Assembly (NCBI RefSeq): GCF_015704865.1
Contig: NZ_JADQTO010000008.1
Span: 207,317 to 271,316, forward strand
Direction of reading: 5' to 3'
Length of the DNA stretch: 64,000 nt
Origin: Actinoplanes aureus
GTDB lineage: Bacteria; Actinomycetota; Actinomycetes; Mycobacteriales; Micromonosporaceae
Part shown: one piece after another, positions 1 through 8,806 of the stretch
Layout: each line of letters starts with the position of its first letter
How positions within the stretch are numbered: position 1 is the stretch's first letter
Notes under the pieces: model-generated
Database searches by the model: none
What the model saw: the letters and a program-made list of their open reading frames with translations, nothing else
Told to the model about the DNA's origin: nothing
Made by a program: the position numbers and the translations under genes

Positions 1-2
1 CA

Positions 3-26
3 CCCCCCCCCCCCCCGGCCCCCCCC
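3..26. repeat. poly-C tract
   Basis: A run of 14 C, then GG, then 8 C lies at the window edge, about 70 bp beyond the opcA stop. It is directly visible. Such homopolymers are slippage-prone and often poorly assembled, so its exact length is doubtful. No function is claimed. Confidence 0.6.
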
Positions 27-51
27 ACAGCGTTCACTCCGAAGGACGGGC

Positions 52-76
52 CCGCCCGCCGCGGTGCGGCGGGCGG
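52..76 (-). terminator. hairpin downstream of opcA
   Basis: A perfect 11-bp GC-only inverted repeat with a 3-nt loop begins about 20 nt after the opcA stop on the minus strand. No T tract follows, which is common for actinobacterial terminators. It probably ends the pentose phosphate transcript. Confidence 0.6.
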
Positions 77-96
77 ACCTGTAGGTATTTCTGTTG

Positions 97-1080
97 TCAG
101 GCGGGCGAACCGGCGATCGCGGCGAGCGTCGGGTCCTTCCAGACGTGGACCCGCATCGGGTTCCGCTGGTCCAGGCCGCCCACCCCGGCCATGGCGCCGA
201 GCGCGTCCGCGTAGATCTGGTCGGCGTCCAGCCGGCGCAGCTCCTCGGCGAGCTCGTCACCGACCGGCCGCTTCGGCAACGGCATGTACCGATCCTCCTG
301 GCCGGTACGGCTGAACAGCGCCGTGCCCTCCTCGCGGGTGACCCGGACACAGTCGCCGTTCTCGCACTGCAACTCCACCGAGTGCATCCGGGGAGCCCGG
401 TCGGTGTGCTCCAGTACCGGCTCGATGCCGAGGCGGGACTTGAGCCAGCCCAGCATCAGCCAGGCGGTGGGGTCCTTCTCCGGCGCCACGATCCGGGCGC
501 CGGTGACCCGGGCATCGGCGGAGTCGAACGCGCCGGCCACCAGGGTGCGCCAGAGCGTGATCCGGGTCCAGGTCAGGTCGGTGTCGCCGGGGGCGTAGTC
601 GACCGCCCGCTGGCGCAGCGCGGCCACCGGGTCCGGCGACTGGGCGGAGTCGGTGATCCGCCGGTCGGCGACGACACCGAGGAAGTCGTTGGCGATCATG
701 TCCGGCGGTTCCTCGTGCCACCACGTCACCACCGGAACGTCCGGCGCGAGCAGCGGCATCACCACCGACTCGGCGTGCAGGGCGAGCCGCCCGTACATCC
801 GCATCACGACCGCCTCGGCCGGGCCGAGACGCCCGCCCACGACGATCTCCGCGTCCAGCCGGCTGCGGCCGTCCAGATCGGAGCGGACCACGATCAGCAG
901 CCGGCAGGGGTGCGCGGCCGCGGCGATGGTGGCCGCCGCCTCGGCCTCGCGTACCTTCTTCTCCTCGACGATGGAGACGAGTGTCAGTGCCAGGCCGGAG
1001 GCCACGCCGCCGGCGCTGCGCCGCTCGGCCGCCAGGGCCTTGACTACCTCGTTGCCGGTGGTGTCCCAAAGACCGATCAT
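97..1080 (-). CDS. opcA: glucose-6-phosphate dehydrogenase assembly protein OpcA
   Basis: OpcA family (327 aa), an accessory factor found next to zwf in actinobacteria and cyanobacteria and needed for full G6PD activity. The protein begins MIGLWDTTGNEV and is soluble, with no membrane segment. The frame stays open to 1140, but the ATG at 1080 forms an ATGA overlap with the zwf stop and is preceded by a good GGAGG Shine-Dalgarno, so I chose it. Translational coupling to zwf fits stoichiometric production. It is the last gene of the operon and is followed by a GC hairpin. Confidence 0.92.
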   Translation of the reverse strand: MIGLWDTTGNEVVKALAAERRSAGGVASGLALTLVSIVEEKKVREAEAAATIAAAAHPCRLLIVVRSDLDGRSRLDAEIVVGGRLGPAEAVVMRMYGRLALHAESVVMPLLAPDVPVVTWWHEEPPDMIANDFLGVVADRRITDSAQSPDPVAALRQRAVDYAPGDTDLTWTRITLWRTLVAGAFDSADARVTGARIVAPEKDPTAWLMLGWLKSRLGIEPVLEHTDRAPRMHSVELQCENGDCVRVTREEGTALFSRTGQEDRYMPLPKRPVGDELAEELRRLDADQIYADALGAMAGVGGLDQRNPMRVHVWKDPTLAAIAGSPA

Positions 1081-2594
1081 GCCCGCCTCCAAGCGCGACC
1101 CTCGCGTGCCAGCAACTCGTCGGAAGCCCGCGGGCCCCACTCACCGGCCCGGTACGGCTCCGGTGTGGTGCCCGCCCAGGCGGCTTCGAGGGGGTCGATG
1201 ACCCGCCACGACTGCTCCACCTCGGCCGCGTCCGGGAACAGCGTCCGGTCGCCGATCAGGACGTCCAGGACCAGCCGCTCGTACGCCTCCGGGCTGGACT
1301 CGGTGAACGCCTCGCCGTACTGGAAGTCCATCGCGATGTCGCGGACCTCCATCGAGGTGCCGGGCACCTTCGACCCGAATTTCAGCACCACGCCCTCGTC
1401 CGGCTGCACCCGGATGACCAGCTGGTTGTTGCCCAGCATCTCCACGTCGGCCGGGTCGAACGGCAGGTGCGGTGCCTGCTTGAAGAGGATCGCGATCTCG
1501 GTGACCCGGCGCGGCATCCGCTTGCCCACCCGCACGTAGAACGGCACACCCGCCCACCTGCGGTTCTGGATGCCGAGGCGGACCGCCGCGTAGGTCTCGG
1601 TCCGGGAGTCCGGCGGAATGTTCGCCTCCTCCAGGTAGCCCGGAGCGCGCTCGCCGGCCACCCAGCCGGGGAGGTATTGCCCGCGGACGGAACCGGTGGC
1701 GATGTCCGCCGGGAGGCTGATCGCCTTGAGGACCTTGAGCTTCTCCGCGCGTACCTCCTGCGGGTCGAAGCTCGTCGGCTCCTCCATGCCGACCAGCGCG
1801 AGCAGCTGAAGCAGGTGATTCTGCAGCACGTCGCGTGCGGCGCCGGAGGCGTCGTAGAACGCCGCCCGGGTGCCGATGCCGACGTCCTCGGCCATGGTGA
1901 TCTGGACGCTGTCCACGTACTTCGAGTTCCACACCGGCTCGAACAGGCTGTTCGCGAAGCGAAGCGCCATGATGTTCTGAACCGTCTCCTTGCCGAGGTA
2001 GTGGTCGATCCGGAAGACGTCCTGCGGAATGAACACGTCGTCGACGAGCTCGTTGAGCTGCACAGCGCTCTGGTAGTCGTGACCGAACGGCTTCTCCACC
2101 ACCACCCGGCGCCAGCCACCGGACTTGGCGCTGTCCGCCATCCCGGTGCGGTTCAGCTGGTTGAGCACCAGCGGGAACGCAGCCGGCGGGATGGAGAAGT
2201 AGAAGGCGGCGTTACCCGTGATGCCGTTGCGCTCCTTCAGCTCGTCCAGGGTGGCCGCCAGATTGTCGAAGGCGGCGTCGTCGTCGAACGAACCGGGAAT
2301 GAAGTGGAACTGGCTGTTGAGACGTTGCCAGACGTCCTCCCGCCACGGGGTGCGGGCGCCCTTCTTGGCGGCGGCGTACGCCAGCGACTCGAAGTCGCCG
2401 TCGCCCCAGTCCGGGCGGGCGAAGCCGACAACCACGAAACCGGGCGGCAGCAGACCACGGTTGGCCAAGTCGTACACGGCCGGGATGAGCTTCTTTCGGG
2501 ACAGGTCACCGGTGACCCCGAAAATCACCAGAGCGCAGGGCTCCGGGATCCGCGGAAGCCGTCGGTCCTGTGCGGTACGCAGCGGATTACCCAC
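1077..2594 (-). CDS. zwf: glucose-6-phosphate 1-dehydrogenase
   Basis: Oxidises glucose-6-phosphate to 6-phosphogluconolactone with NADP, the entry step of the oxidative pentose phosphate pathway. It has 505 aa, normal for the family. Visible motifs are the N-terminal nucleotide loop GVTGDL (residues 26-31), EKPFG (167-171) and the substrate/catalytic signature RIDHYLGK (195-202, containing the catalytic histidine region). The start is GTG with a modest AGGA upstream. A strong hairpin separates it from tal, so zwf-opcA may have its own promoter or be expressed by read-through. It overlaps opcA by 4 nt. Confidence 0.97.
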   Translation of the reverse strand: MGNPLRTAQDRRLPRIPEPCALVIFGVTGDLSRKKLIPAVYDLANRGLLPPGFVVVGFARPDWGDGDFESLAYAAAKKGARTPWREDVWQRLNSQFHFIPGSFDDDAAFDNLAATLDELKERNGITGNAAFYFSIPPAAFPLVLNQLNRTGMADSAKSGGWRRVVVEKPFGHDYQSAVQLNELVDDVFIPQDVFRIDHYLGKETVQNIMALRFANSLFEPVWNSKYVDSVQITMAEDVGIGTRAAFYDASGAARDVLQNHLLQLLALVGMEEPTSFDPQEVRAEKLKVLKAISLPADIATGSVRGQYLPGWVAGERAPGYLEEANIPPDSRTETYAAVRLGIQNRRWAGVPFYVRVGKRMPRRVTEIAILFKQAPHLPFDPADVEMLGNNQLVIRVQPDEGVVLKFGSKVPGTSMEVRDIAMDFQYGEAFTESSPEAYERLVLDVLIGDRTLFPDAAEVEQSWRVIDPLEAAWAGTTPEPYRAGEWGPRASDELLAREGRAWRRA

Positions 2595-2626
2595 GGTGCC
2601 ATCCTGCCAGTTTTTCGAGGGAAGAA

Positions 2627-2658
2627 CGGCCTGTCGCGGTAGACCCCGCGACAGGCCG
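2627..2658 (-). terminator. strong hairpin between tal and zwf
   Basis: A perfect 13-bp inverted repeat with a 6-nt loop starts 15 nt after the tal stop. On the minus strand it is followed by a pyrimidine-rich TTCTTCCC tract. It is a good intrinsic terminator or partial attenuator inside what looks like one operon. Only about 32 nt remain between it and the zwf GTG. Confidence 0.75.
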
Positions 2659-2672
2659 CAGATGGCGCTACG

Positions 2673-3809
2673 TCACGCGGCGTCGCTCGGGTGCTCCGAG
2701 CCGGACGCGGCTGCCTTGAGCGACTTGCCGACGCCCTCCAGCAGCTCGTTCCAGCTCGCCTCGAACTTGTCGACGCCCTCTTCCTCGAGGACCTTGACGA
2801 CGTCGTCGAAGTCGACACCGATCGCCGCGAGGTCGGCGAAGACCTTCTTGGCGTGGTCGTAGTTGCCGGTGATCGTGTCGCTCTTGGTGGTGCCGTGGTC
2901 CTCGAACGCGAAGATCACCGACTCCGGCATGGTGTTCACCGTGCCGGGCGCGATCAGCTCCTCGACGTAGATCGTGTCGGGGAAGTCCGGGTTCTTCGTG
3001 GACGTGGACGCCCAGAGCGGCCGCTGCGGGTGCGCACCGGCGTCCTTCAGGGCCGTCCACCGGTCACCGGAGAAGACCTCCTCGTACGCCTCGTACGCCA
3101 GCCGGGCGTTGGCGATGGCTGCCTTGCCCTTGAGCGCCTTCGCCTCGTCCGAACCGATCTTGTCGAGCCGCTTGTCCACCTCGCTGTCCACGCGGGAGAC
3201 GAAGAACGACGCGACCGAGCCGATCTTGGACAGGTCGTGGCCGTTCGCCTTCGCCTGCTCCAGGCCGGCCAGGAACGCCTCCATGACCGCCCGGTAGCGC
3301 TCGAGCGAGAAGATCAGCGTGACGTTGACGCTGATGCCCTCGGCGAGGGTGCTGGTGATGGCGGGCAGGCCGGCCAGCGTCGCCGGGATCTTGATGAACA
3401 GGTTCGGCCGGTCGACCAGCCACCAGAGGGTCTTCGCCTCGGCGACGGTGGACTCGGTCTCGTGCGCCTTGCGCGGGTCGACCTCGATGGAGACCCGGCC
3501 GTCGACGCCGGCGGAGCGGTCGTACTCCGGCCGCTCGACGTCGCACGCCCAGCGGACGTCCCTGGCGGTCATCAGGCGTACGGCCTCCTCGACCGTCACC
3601 TTCTGCGCGGCCAGGTCACGCAGCTGCGCGTCGTACGCGTCCGCGTCCGAGAGCGCCTTCTGGAAGATGCTCGGGTTCGTGGTCACACCGACCACGTGCT
3701 GCTCGCGGCGCATCTTGTCCAGCGATCCGCTGGTCAGACGTACCCGGGAGAGGTCGTCGAGCCATACCGCGACGCCCGCGGCGGACAGCTCGGCCAGCCT
3801 GTCGGTCAT
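2673..3809 (-). CDS. tal: transaldolase
   Basis: Transfers a dihydroxyacetone unit from sedoheptulose-7-phosphate to glyceraldehyde-3-phosphate in the non-oxidative pentose phosphate pathway. It is the long actinobacterial form (378 aa). VTTNPSIF lies near residue 42, and the Schiff-base lysine is K140 in FIKIPAT. The frame extends to a TTG at 3818, but the ATG at 3809 has an AGGAG about 9 nt upstream and is preferred. It follows tkt by 38 nt, so the two are probably co-transcribed. Confidence 0.96.
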   Translation of the reverse strand: MTDRLAELSAAGVAVWLDDLSRVRLTSGSLDKMRREQHVVGVTTNPSIFQKALSDADAYDAQLRDLAAQKVTVEEAVRLMTARDVRWACDVERPEYDRSAGVDGRVSIEVDPRKAHETESTVAEAKTLWWLVDRPNLFIKIPATLAGLPAITSTLAEGISVNVTLIFSLERYRAVMEAFLAGLEQAKANGHDLSKIGSVASFFVSRVDSEVDKRLDKIGSDEAKALKGKAAIANARLAYEAYEEVFSGDRWTALKDAGAHPQRPLWASTSTKNPDFPDTIYVEELIAPGTVNTMPESVIFAFEDHGTTKSDTITGNYDHAKKVFADLAAIGVDFDDVVKVLEEEGVDKFEASWNELLEGVGKSLKAAASGSEHPSDAA

Positions 3810-3847
3810 TTCCCTCAACTCCTGAATGAATGTCGCAGAAATAGAAG

Positions 3848-5965
3848 TCAGTTACCGGTCTTGTGGCCGGTGATCGCGCCGACCCTGGCGAGGGAGGCGT
3901 TGGCCTTCGCGACGACGTTGTCAGCGGTGAAGCCGAACTGCTCGAAGAGGATCTTGGCGGGGGCGCTGGCGCCGTAGTGCTCGATGCTCACGGCCTCGCC
4001 GGCGTCGCCGATGATGCGGTCCCAGCTCATCCGGATGCCGGCCTCGACGCTGACCCGGGCCTTGACGCCGTTCGGCAGCACCTGCTGCTGGTACGCCGTG
4101 TCCTGCTGGAAGAACCACTCCTGGCAGGGCATGGACACGACGCGGGTCGGGGTGCCCTGAGCCTCCAGGCGCTCCTGGGCGGTCAAGGCGATCGACACCT
4201 CGGAACCACTCGCGACCAGGATGACCTTGGGGGTGCCGGTGGACGACTCGGAGAGGATGTAGCCGCCCTTGAGGGTGCCCTCGGCCGACGCGTACTTCGA
4301 ACGGTCGATGGTGGGCAGGTTCTGCCGGGACAGCGCCAGAGCGGTCGGCCGGTCGTTGTGCTCCAGGGCGCCGCGCCAGGCGTACACGGTCTCGTTGGCG
4401 TCGGCCGGGCGGACCACGTCGAGGCCGACGATGGCGCGCAGCGCGGTGAGCGTCTCGATCGGCTGGTGCGTCGGGCCGTCCTCGCCGAGGCCGATCGAGT
4501 CGTGCGTCCACACGTAGATGACCGGCGCCTTCATCAGCGCGGAGAGCCGGACGGCGCCGCGCATGTAGTCGCTGAAGACCAGGAACGTGCCGCCGTACGG
4601 GCGGGTGCGGCCGTGCACCGTGATGCCGTTGAGGATCGAGCCCATGCCGTGCTCGCGGATGCCGAAGTGCAGCGTGCGGCCGTACTCGTGACCGGGGAAC
4701 TCCTTGGTCGCGTACTCGGCCGGGATGAAGGACGGCTCGCCCTTCATGGTGGTGTTGTTGCTCTCCGCCAGGTCGGCGGAGCCACCCCACAGCTCGGGCA
4801 GCACCGGCGCGAGCGCCTCCAGGACCTTGCCGGACGCGGCGCGGGTGGCCAGGCCCTTCTCATCGGCCGGGAACTCGGGCAGCGCGGCGTGCCAGCCGTT
4901 CGGCAGGGTACGGGTGTCGAGCCGGTCGAGCAGCGCCTTGCCCTCCGGGTTGCCGGCGGCCCAGGCGTCGAAACCCTTCTGCCACTCGGCGCGGACGGCC
5001 TTGCCGCGCTCCACGACCTGCTGCGCGTGCTTGAGGACCTCGTCCTCGATGGCGAACGGCTCGTCGGCGAAGCCGAGGATCTCCTTGGTGGCGGTGATCT
5101 CGGCGGCGCCCAGCGCGGAACCGTGGATCTTGCCGGTGTTCTGCTTCTTCGGTGCCGGCCAGCCGATGATCGTCTTGAGCACGATGAACGACGGCTTGTC
5201 GGTCACCGCCTTGGCGGCCTGGATCGCGTTCCAGAGCGCCTCGACGTCCTCGTTGTAGGTGCCGTCGTCACCGCGCCAGTTCACCGTCTGGACGTGCCAG
5301 CCGTACGCCTCGTAGCGCGCGCCGACGTCCTCGTTCTTGGCGATCCGGGTGTCGTCCTCGATGGAGATCTCGTTGTCGTCGTAGATCAGCACGAGGTTGC
5401 CGAGCTTCTGCACCGCGGCGATGGCGCTCGACTCGTGGCTGACGCCCTCCTCGATGTCGCCGTCCGAGGCCATCGCGTAGACGTAGTGGTCGAACGGCGA
5501 CTCACCGGGTGCGGCGTCCGGGTCGAACAGACCGCGCTCGCGGCGGCCGGCCATCGCCATGCCGACCGCGTTACCCACGCCCTGGCCCAGCGGGCCGGTG
5601 GTGACCTCGACGCCCGGCGTGTGGCCGTACTCCGGGTGACCCGGGGTCAGCGAGTCCCATTGCCGCAATGACTTCAGGTCATCGAGGGACAGGCTGTAAC
5701 CATTGAGGAACAACTGAATGTAGAGGGTGAGGCTGGAGTGACCACAGGACAGTACGAAGCGGTCGCGTCCCGCCCACTCCGGATCCGTCGGGTCGTGCCG
5801 CATTACGCGGTTGAACAGCAGGTAGGCGGCCGGGGCCAGGCTCATGGCCGTACCGGGGTGGCCGTTGCCGGCCTTCTCCACGGCGTCCATGGCCAGCACC
5901 CGGGTCGTGTCCACCGCCTTGCGGTCGAGGTCGGACCAATTGAGAGCGGGATCTGTGGCAGCCAC
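3848..5965 (-). CDS. tkt: transketolase
   Basis: A thiamine-diphosphate and Mg-dependent enzyme that moves two-carbon ketol units between sugar phosphates. It has 705 aa, typical length. The GNGHPG motif (residues 33-38), the SDGDIEEG cofactor region, and the GIREHGMG segment with the catalytic glutamate are all visible. The frame is open to 6088, but the upstream part is Arg-rich and unlike the family. The GTG at 5965, with a GAGGAG about 10 nt upstream, is the convincing start. It is the first gene of the tkt-tal-(zwf-opcA) cluster. Confidence 0.96.
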   Translation of the reverse strand: MAATDPALNWSDLDRKAVDTTRVLAMDAVEKAGNGHPGTAMSLAPAAYLLFNRVMRHDPTDPEWAGRDRFVLSCGHSSLTLYIQLFLNGYSLSLDDLKSLRQWDSLTPGHPEYGHTPGVEVTTGPLGQGVGNAVGMAMAGRRERGLFDPDAAPGESPFDHYVYAMASDGDIEEGVSHESSAIAAVQKLGNLVLIYDDNEISIEDDTRIAKNEDVGARYEAYGWHVQTVNWRGDDGTYNEDVEALWNAIQAAKAVTDKPSFIVLKTIIGWPAPKKQNTGKIHGSALGAAEITATKEILGFADEPFAIEDEVLKHAQQVVERGKAVRAEWQKGFDAWAAGNPEGKALLDRLDTRTLPNGWHAALPEFPADEKGLATRAASGKVLEALAPVLPELWGGSADLAESNNTTMKGEPSFIPAEYATKEFPGHEYGRTLHFGIREHGMGSILNGITVHGRTRPYGGTFLVFSDYMRGAVRLSALMKAPVIYVWTHDSIGLGEDGPTHQPIETLTALRAIVGLDVVRPADANETVYAWRGALEHNDRPTALALSRQNLPTIDRSKYASAEGTLKGGYILSESSTGTPKVILVASGSEVSIALTAQERLEAQGTPTRVVSMPCQEWFFQQDTAYQQQVLPNGVKARVSVEAGIRMSWDRIIGDAGEAVSIEHYGASAPAKILFEQFGFTADNVVAKANASLARVGAITGHKTGN

Positions 5966-6223
5966 GTCGGTTGTGCTCCTCGGGCAAAATAATGGAACCC
6001 TTTTCGGCTTGACCCTATCCAGTCGGGTTAAACACGTGCGCAGTGAACGCCCTAGGCACATACGCTGTGAGCGGACACGGCGGTTCAAGACGTGTGACCG
6101 CCTGCACCTGAACCGGGTGCCCCGAGCAGCGGAGACGGCTGCGCGTAGGCTGTCCGGGCGGGCCGCCGGGTAGATCCCTGGCTACGGCCGCGAGTCAGAG
6201 CCGATGCCGGAAGGTGGCTGTCC
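5966..6223. promoter_or_regulatory. divergent tkt/ctaB promoter region
   Basis: These 258 bp separate the divergent tkt and ctaB genes and must carry both promoters. A relatively AT-rich stretch lies at about 5985-6040. I see no convincing operator, repeat or RNA element in it. Confidence 0.4.
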
Positions 6224-7174
6224 GTGAGCATGATCACCGAGCGTCCCGTCCCCGGACGGCCGCCCGGCGTGGCGGAGCGTGCGCCACGTGTCGAAAATCG
6301 CCGCGACCGGGCCGCCGTGTTCCGGGCGTACCTGGCGTTGACCAAGCCGGCGATCGTCGAGCTCCTCCTGGTCACCACCGTCCCGACGATGATCCTGGCG
6401 GCCGGTGGCTGGCCGGACCCGGTGACGTTCTTCGTGGTCCTGGTCGGCGGTGCGCTGGCCGGCGGCGCGGCGAGCGCGCTGAACTGCTACATCGACCGCG
6501 ACATCGATCAGCTGATGCGCCGGACGAAGCGGCGGCCGCTGCCGGCGCACGAGATCACGCCGCGGGCCGTGCTGATCTTCGGTCTCACCCTGTCGGTGGT
6601 CTCGGTCGTCCTGATGGGCGCGTTCACGAACTGGCTGGCGACCGCGCTCACCGCCGCGTCGATCTTCTACTACGACGTCGTCTACACGATGTGGTTGAAG
6701 CGGCGGACCCCGGCGAACACCTTCTGGGGCGGCGTCTGCGGCGCGGCTCCGGTGATCATCGGCTGGGCGGCGGTCACCGGCACCATCGCCCCGATGGGGT
6801 GGGCGCTTTTTGCGGTTGTCTTCTTTTGGCAGATGCCGCACTTCTACGCGCTCGCTGTGAAGTACAAGGACGACTATGCGCGGGCCGGCATTCCGATGCT
6901 CCCGGTAGTGCGGTCGATGGACCGGGTGAACTTCGAGATCCTCGTCTACACCGTGCTCACCGTGATCGCCTCACTGGCGGCCTGGCCGCTCGGCCTCGGC
7001 CCGATCTACGGCGTCACGGCGATCGTGATGGGCGCGGTCTTCCTCGGCGAGGCGATCCGGTTGGTCTATCGCGCCAAGGTGGGTTCGCCGGTCAAGCCGA
7101 TGCGGCTGTTCCACCTGTCGATCACATACCTCACCGTCGTCTTCATGGCGATCGCGGTCGACGCTCTGCTCTGA
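6224..7174 (+). CDS. ctaB: protoheme IX farnesyltransferase (heme O synthase)
   Basis: A UbiA-family membrane prenyltransferase that attaches farnesyl to heme B to make heme O for aa3-type cytochrome oxidase. It has 316 aa with about nine hydrophobic segments. The first Asp motif is D91-R-D-I-D95 after NCYI, and the second loop contains YKDDYARAGIPMLP. It starts at GTG 6224, with an in-frame ATG two codons later as an alternative. It is divergent from tkt, as in other actinobacteria. Its partner ctaA lies 1.6 kb downstream on the other strand. Confidence 0.95.
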   Translation: MSMITERPVPGRPPGVAERAPRVENRRDRAAVFRAYLALTKPAIVELLLVTTVPTMILAAGGWPDPVTFFVVLVGGALAGGAASALNCYIDRDIDQLMRRTKRRPLPAHEITPRAVLIFGLTLSVVSVVLMGAFTNWLATALTAASIFYYDVVYTMWLKRRTPANTFWGGVCGAAPVIIGWAAVTGTIAPMGWALFAVVFFWQMPHFYALAVKYKDDYARAGIPMLPVVRSMDRVNFEILVYTVLTVIASLAAWPLGLGPIYGVTAIVMGAVFLGEAIRLVYRAKVGSPVKPMRLFHLSITYLTVVFMAIAVDALL

Positions 7175-7333
7175 GGTGTCGCACAGGATGCCCGGATTGC
7201 GACGGGTGTCAGTTACTGTCCGTCACCCGTTGGCTTGATTCCCGAGGCGGGCGCAATTCGGACCTAATCGGCGTATAGCAATGCGCCACACTTTGAAACC
7301 CGCAGGTAATTGGAGTCACAAAAAGGTAGCGGG

Positions 7334-7353
7334 AGCCCCCGCGCGGCGGGGCT
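7334..7353 (+). other. small inverted repeat upstream of 7374
   Basis: AGCCCC/GGGGCT arms with an 8-nt loop lie 20 nt before the next start codon. It could be a weak ctaB terminator or a 5' UTR hairpin. The preceding 60 bp (about 7255-7325) are distinctly AT-richer and probably carry the promoter. Confidence 0.35.
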
Positions 7354-7373
7354 GACTGCTTAGGCTTCGCTCC

Positions 7374-7667
7374 ATGGCAGAAGGTTCCGTTACGACACTG
7401 ACCTCCGAGATCAAGTCTTTCGCGGCCGAGCACGGTGGCGCGAAGGCGGTGGTCGAGTACGTCGGTAAGCGCGGCGCCCGCATCGTCCTCGTCGGCGAGG
7501 ACGGCGAGTGGTCCGACCAGTTCGCCCAGGACACCAACCAGGCCCGCACGGCCTGTCAGCACGCCGGTGTCGAGGTGGAGAACGAGTGGGAGCGCGAGCT
7601 TCTCGAGCAGATGCGGCCCAGCAATGACCTGTGGCGTTCGATGGCGCGCCGGAGCATGGCCCGCTAG
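7374..7667 (+). CDS. conserved actinobacterial small protein
   Basis: A 97-aa soluble protein of unknown function, with a helical N-terminus, a short beta-hairpin-like stretch (ARIVLVGEDGEW) and a basic C-terminus ending RSMARRSMAR. Codon use matches its neighbours, so it is a real gene. Its TAG stop overlaps the GTG of the following ATP-grasp gene by one base, implying translational coupling and possibly a shared role. I do not recognise a functional domain. Confidence 0.8.
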   Translation: MAEGSVTTLTSEIKSFAAEHGGAKAVVEYVGKRGARIVLVGEDGEWSDQFAQDTNQARTACQHAGVEVENEWERELLEQMRPSNDLWRSMARRSMAR

Positions 7668-8545
7668 TGAGTCACGACTTCCGGGTGGCCCTGGTCACCT
7701 GTGCCAACTTTCCCGACCTCTGGGATGACGATCACCCGTTGCGAGACGCGCTGCGCGAGCGCGGGGTGATCGTCGACGCGGTCCGCTGGGACGACGCGAG
7801 CGCGGACTGGTCTCGCTACGACCTGACGGTTCTTCGCTCGCCGTGGGACTACGTGGCCCGGCGCGACGCTTTCGTCGAGTGGGCGCGCGGCGTACCCCGC
7901 CTGGCCAACCCGGGCGACATCGTCGCCTGGAACACCGACAAGCGATACCTGAGCGACCTCGCCGCGGCCGGCATCCCGATCATCCCGACTGAGTTCGTCG
8001 CTCCCGGCGAGGCATGGACCGCGCCCGCCGAGGGCGAGTGGGTGGTCAAGCCGACGATCAGCGCGGGCAGCCAGGACACCGGCCGCTACGCGCTGCCCGC
8101 CCAGCGCGCCCTGGCGGAGGCCCACGTCGAGCGCCTCACCGCCGGCGGGCGTACCGCGATGATCCAGCCGTACCTCGCGGCGGTCGACACCTCCGGCGAG
8201 ACCGCGGTCCTCTGCACCCCTGACGCGACCGGCGAGCTGACGTTCAGCCACGCCATCCGCAAGGGCGCGATGCTCAACGCTCCGGGCCAGGGCGCCAAGG
8301 ACCCGGGCGCCGAGACCATCACCACCCGCACCCCGGCACCCGCCGAACTGGAACTCGCCGAACGGGTACTGGCGACGATCCCAGGCGGCGCGAAGCGCCT
8401 GCTCTACGCCCGCGTCGACATGATCCCCGGCCCGGACGGCTCACCCATGCTGATCGAACTCGAGCTGACCGAGCCGTCGCTCTTCCTGCGTACCGCCCCG
8501 GGAGCCGCCGGCCGCCTGGCCGACGCCATCCTCAACCGCCTCTGA
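7667..8545 (+). CDS. ATP-grasp domain protein, substrate unknown
   Basis: A 292-aa member of the ATP-grasp ligase superfamily. The N-terminal pre-ATP-grasp domain contains VLRSPWDY, followed by WNTDKRYL, a central WVVKPTISAGSQDT ATP-binding segment, and a C-terminal LIELELTEPSLF metal/ATP motif. Such enzymes join a carboxylate to an amine or thiol through an acyl-phosphate. The closest type I recall is the RimK/glutathione-synthetase-like group that also includes the cycloserine enzyme DcsG, but the substrate cannot be read from sequence. The GTG overlaps the upstream stop. A strong terminator follows. Confidence 0.8.
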   Translation: MSHDFRVALVTCANFPDLWDDDHPLRDALRERGVIVDAVRWDDASADWSRYDLTVLRSPWDYVARRDAFVEWARGVPRLANPGDIVAWNTDKRYLSDLAAAGIPIIPTEFVAPGEAWTAPAEGEWVVKPTISAGSQDTGRYALPAQRALAEAHVERLTAGGRTAMIQPYLAAVDTSGETAVLCTPDATGELTFSHAIRKGAMLNAPGQGAKDPGAETITTRTPAPAELELAERVLATIPGGAKRLLYARVDMIPGPDGSPMLIELELTEPSLFLRTAPGAAGRLADAILNRL

Positions 8546-8563
8546 CGCACTGACGCATCCCGA

Positions 8564-8598
8564 CAGCGGGCCGCCGGCACTCAGCCGGCGGCCCGCTG
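8564..8598. terminator. bidirectional-looking hairpin after the ATP-grasp gene
   Basis: A perfect 15-bp GC-rich inverted repeat with a 5-nt loop starts 18 nt after the ATP-grasp stop. It lies between convergent genes (this one and ctaA). Confidence 0.85.
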
Positions 8599-8655
8599 CC
8601 GTTCGGCACAGGTGGATGGCTGATGGCGCGGAGTGCCCGACGTTGCCACGTGCAT

Positions 8656-8754
8656 GGGCCCGGCGGCCGCGCTGCGGCCGCGAGTGGCTGCCGGCCGCGC
8701 GGAGGTGGCGGGAGGTGTGGTCCGGCGGTACGGCGTGGCGCGTACCGATGACGG
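8656..8754 (+). repeat. dispersed intergenic repeat, copy A
   Basis: About 99 bp beginning GGGCCCGGCGGCCGCGCTG, with GAGTGGC near position 30, and ending in GCGTACCGA. Three further copies sit in other intergenic gaps of this window (18813, 38249, and 49482 reversed). It lies between the convergent ATP-grasp and ctaA genes and encodes nothing plausible. Confidence 0.65.
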
Positions 8755-8806
8755 TGTTGCCTTTGCCGGTCAAGAAGCGTGCGGCGAGTGCTCAGGTCTC
8801 GCCGTG

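Noticed and set aside
3863..5671. 602-aa open frame antisense to tkt
   Set aside because: Arg/Asp/Val-rich shadow without any recognisable domain.
5966..6223. Riboswitch or structured RNA upstream of tkt or ctaB
   Set aside because: No recognisable conserved aptamer pattern or strong stem was seen.
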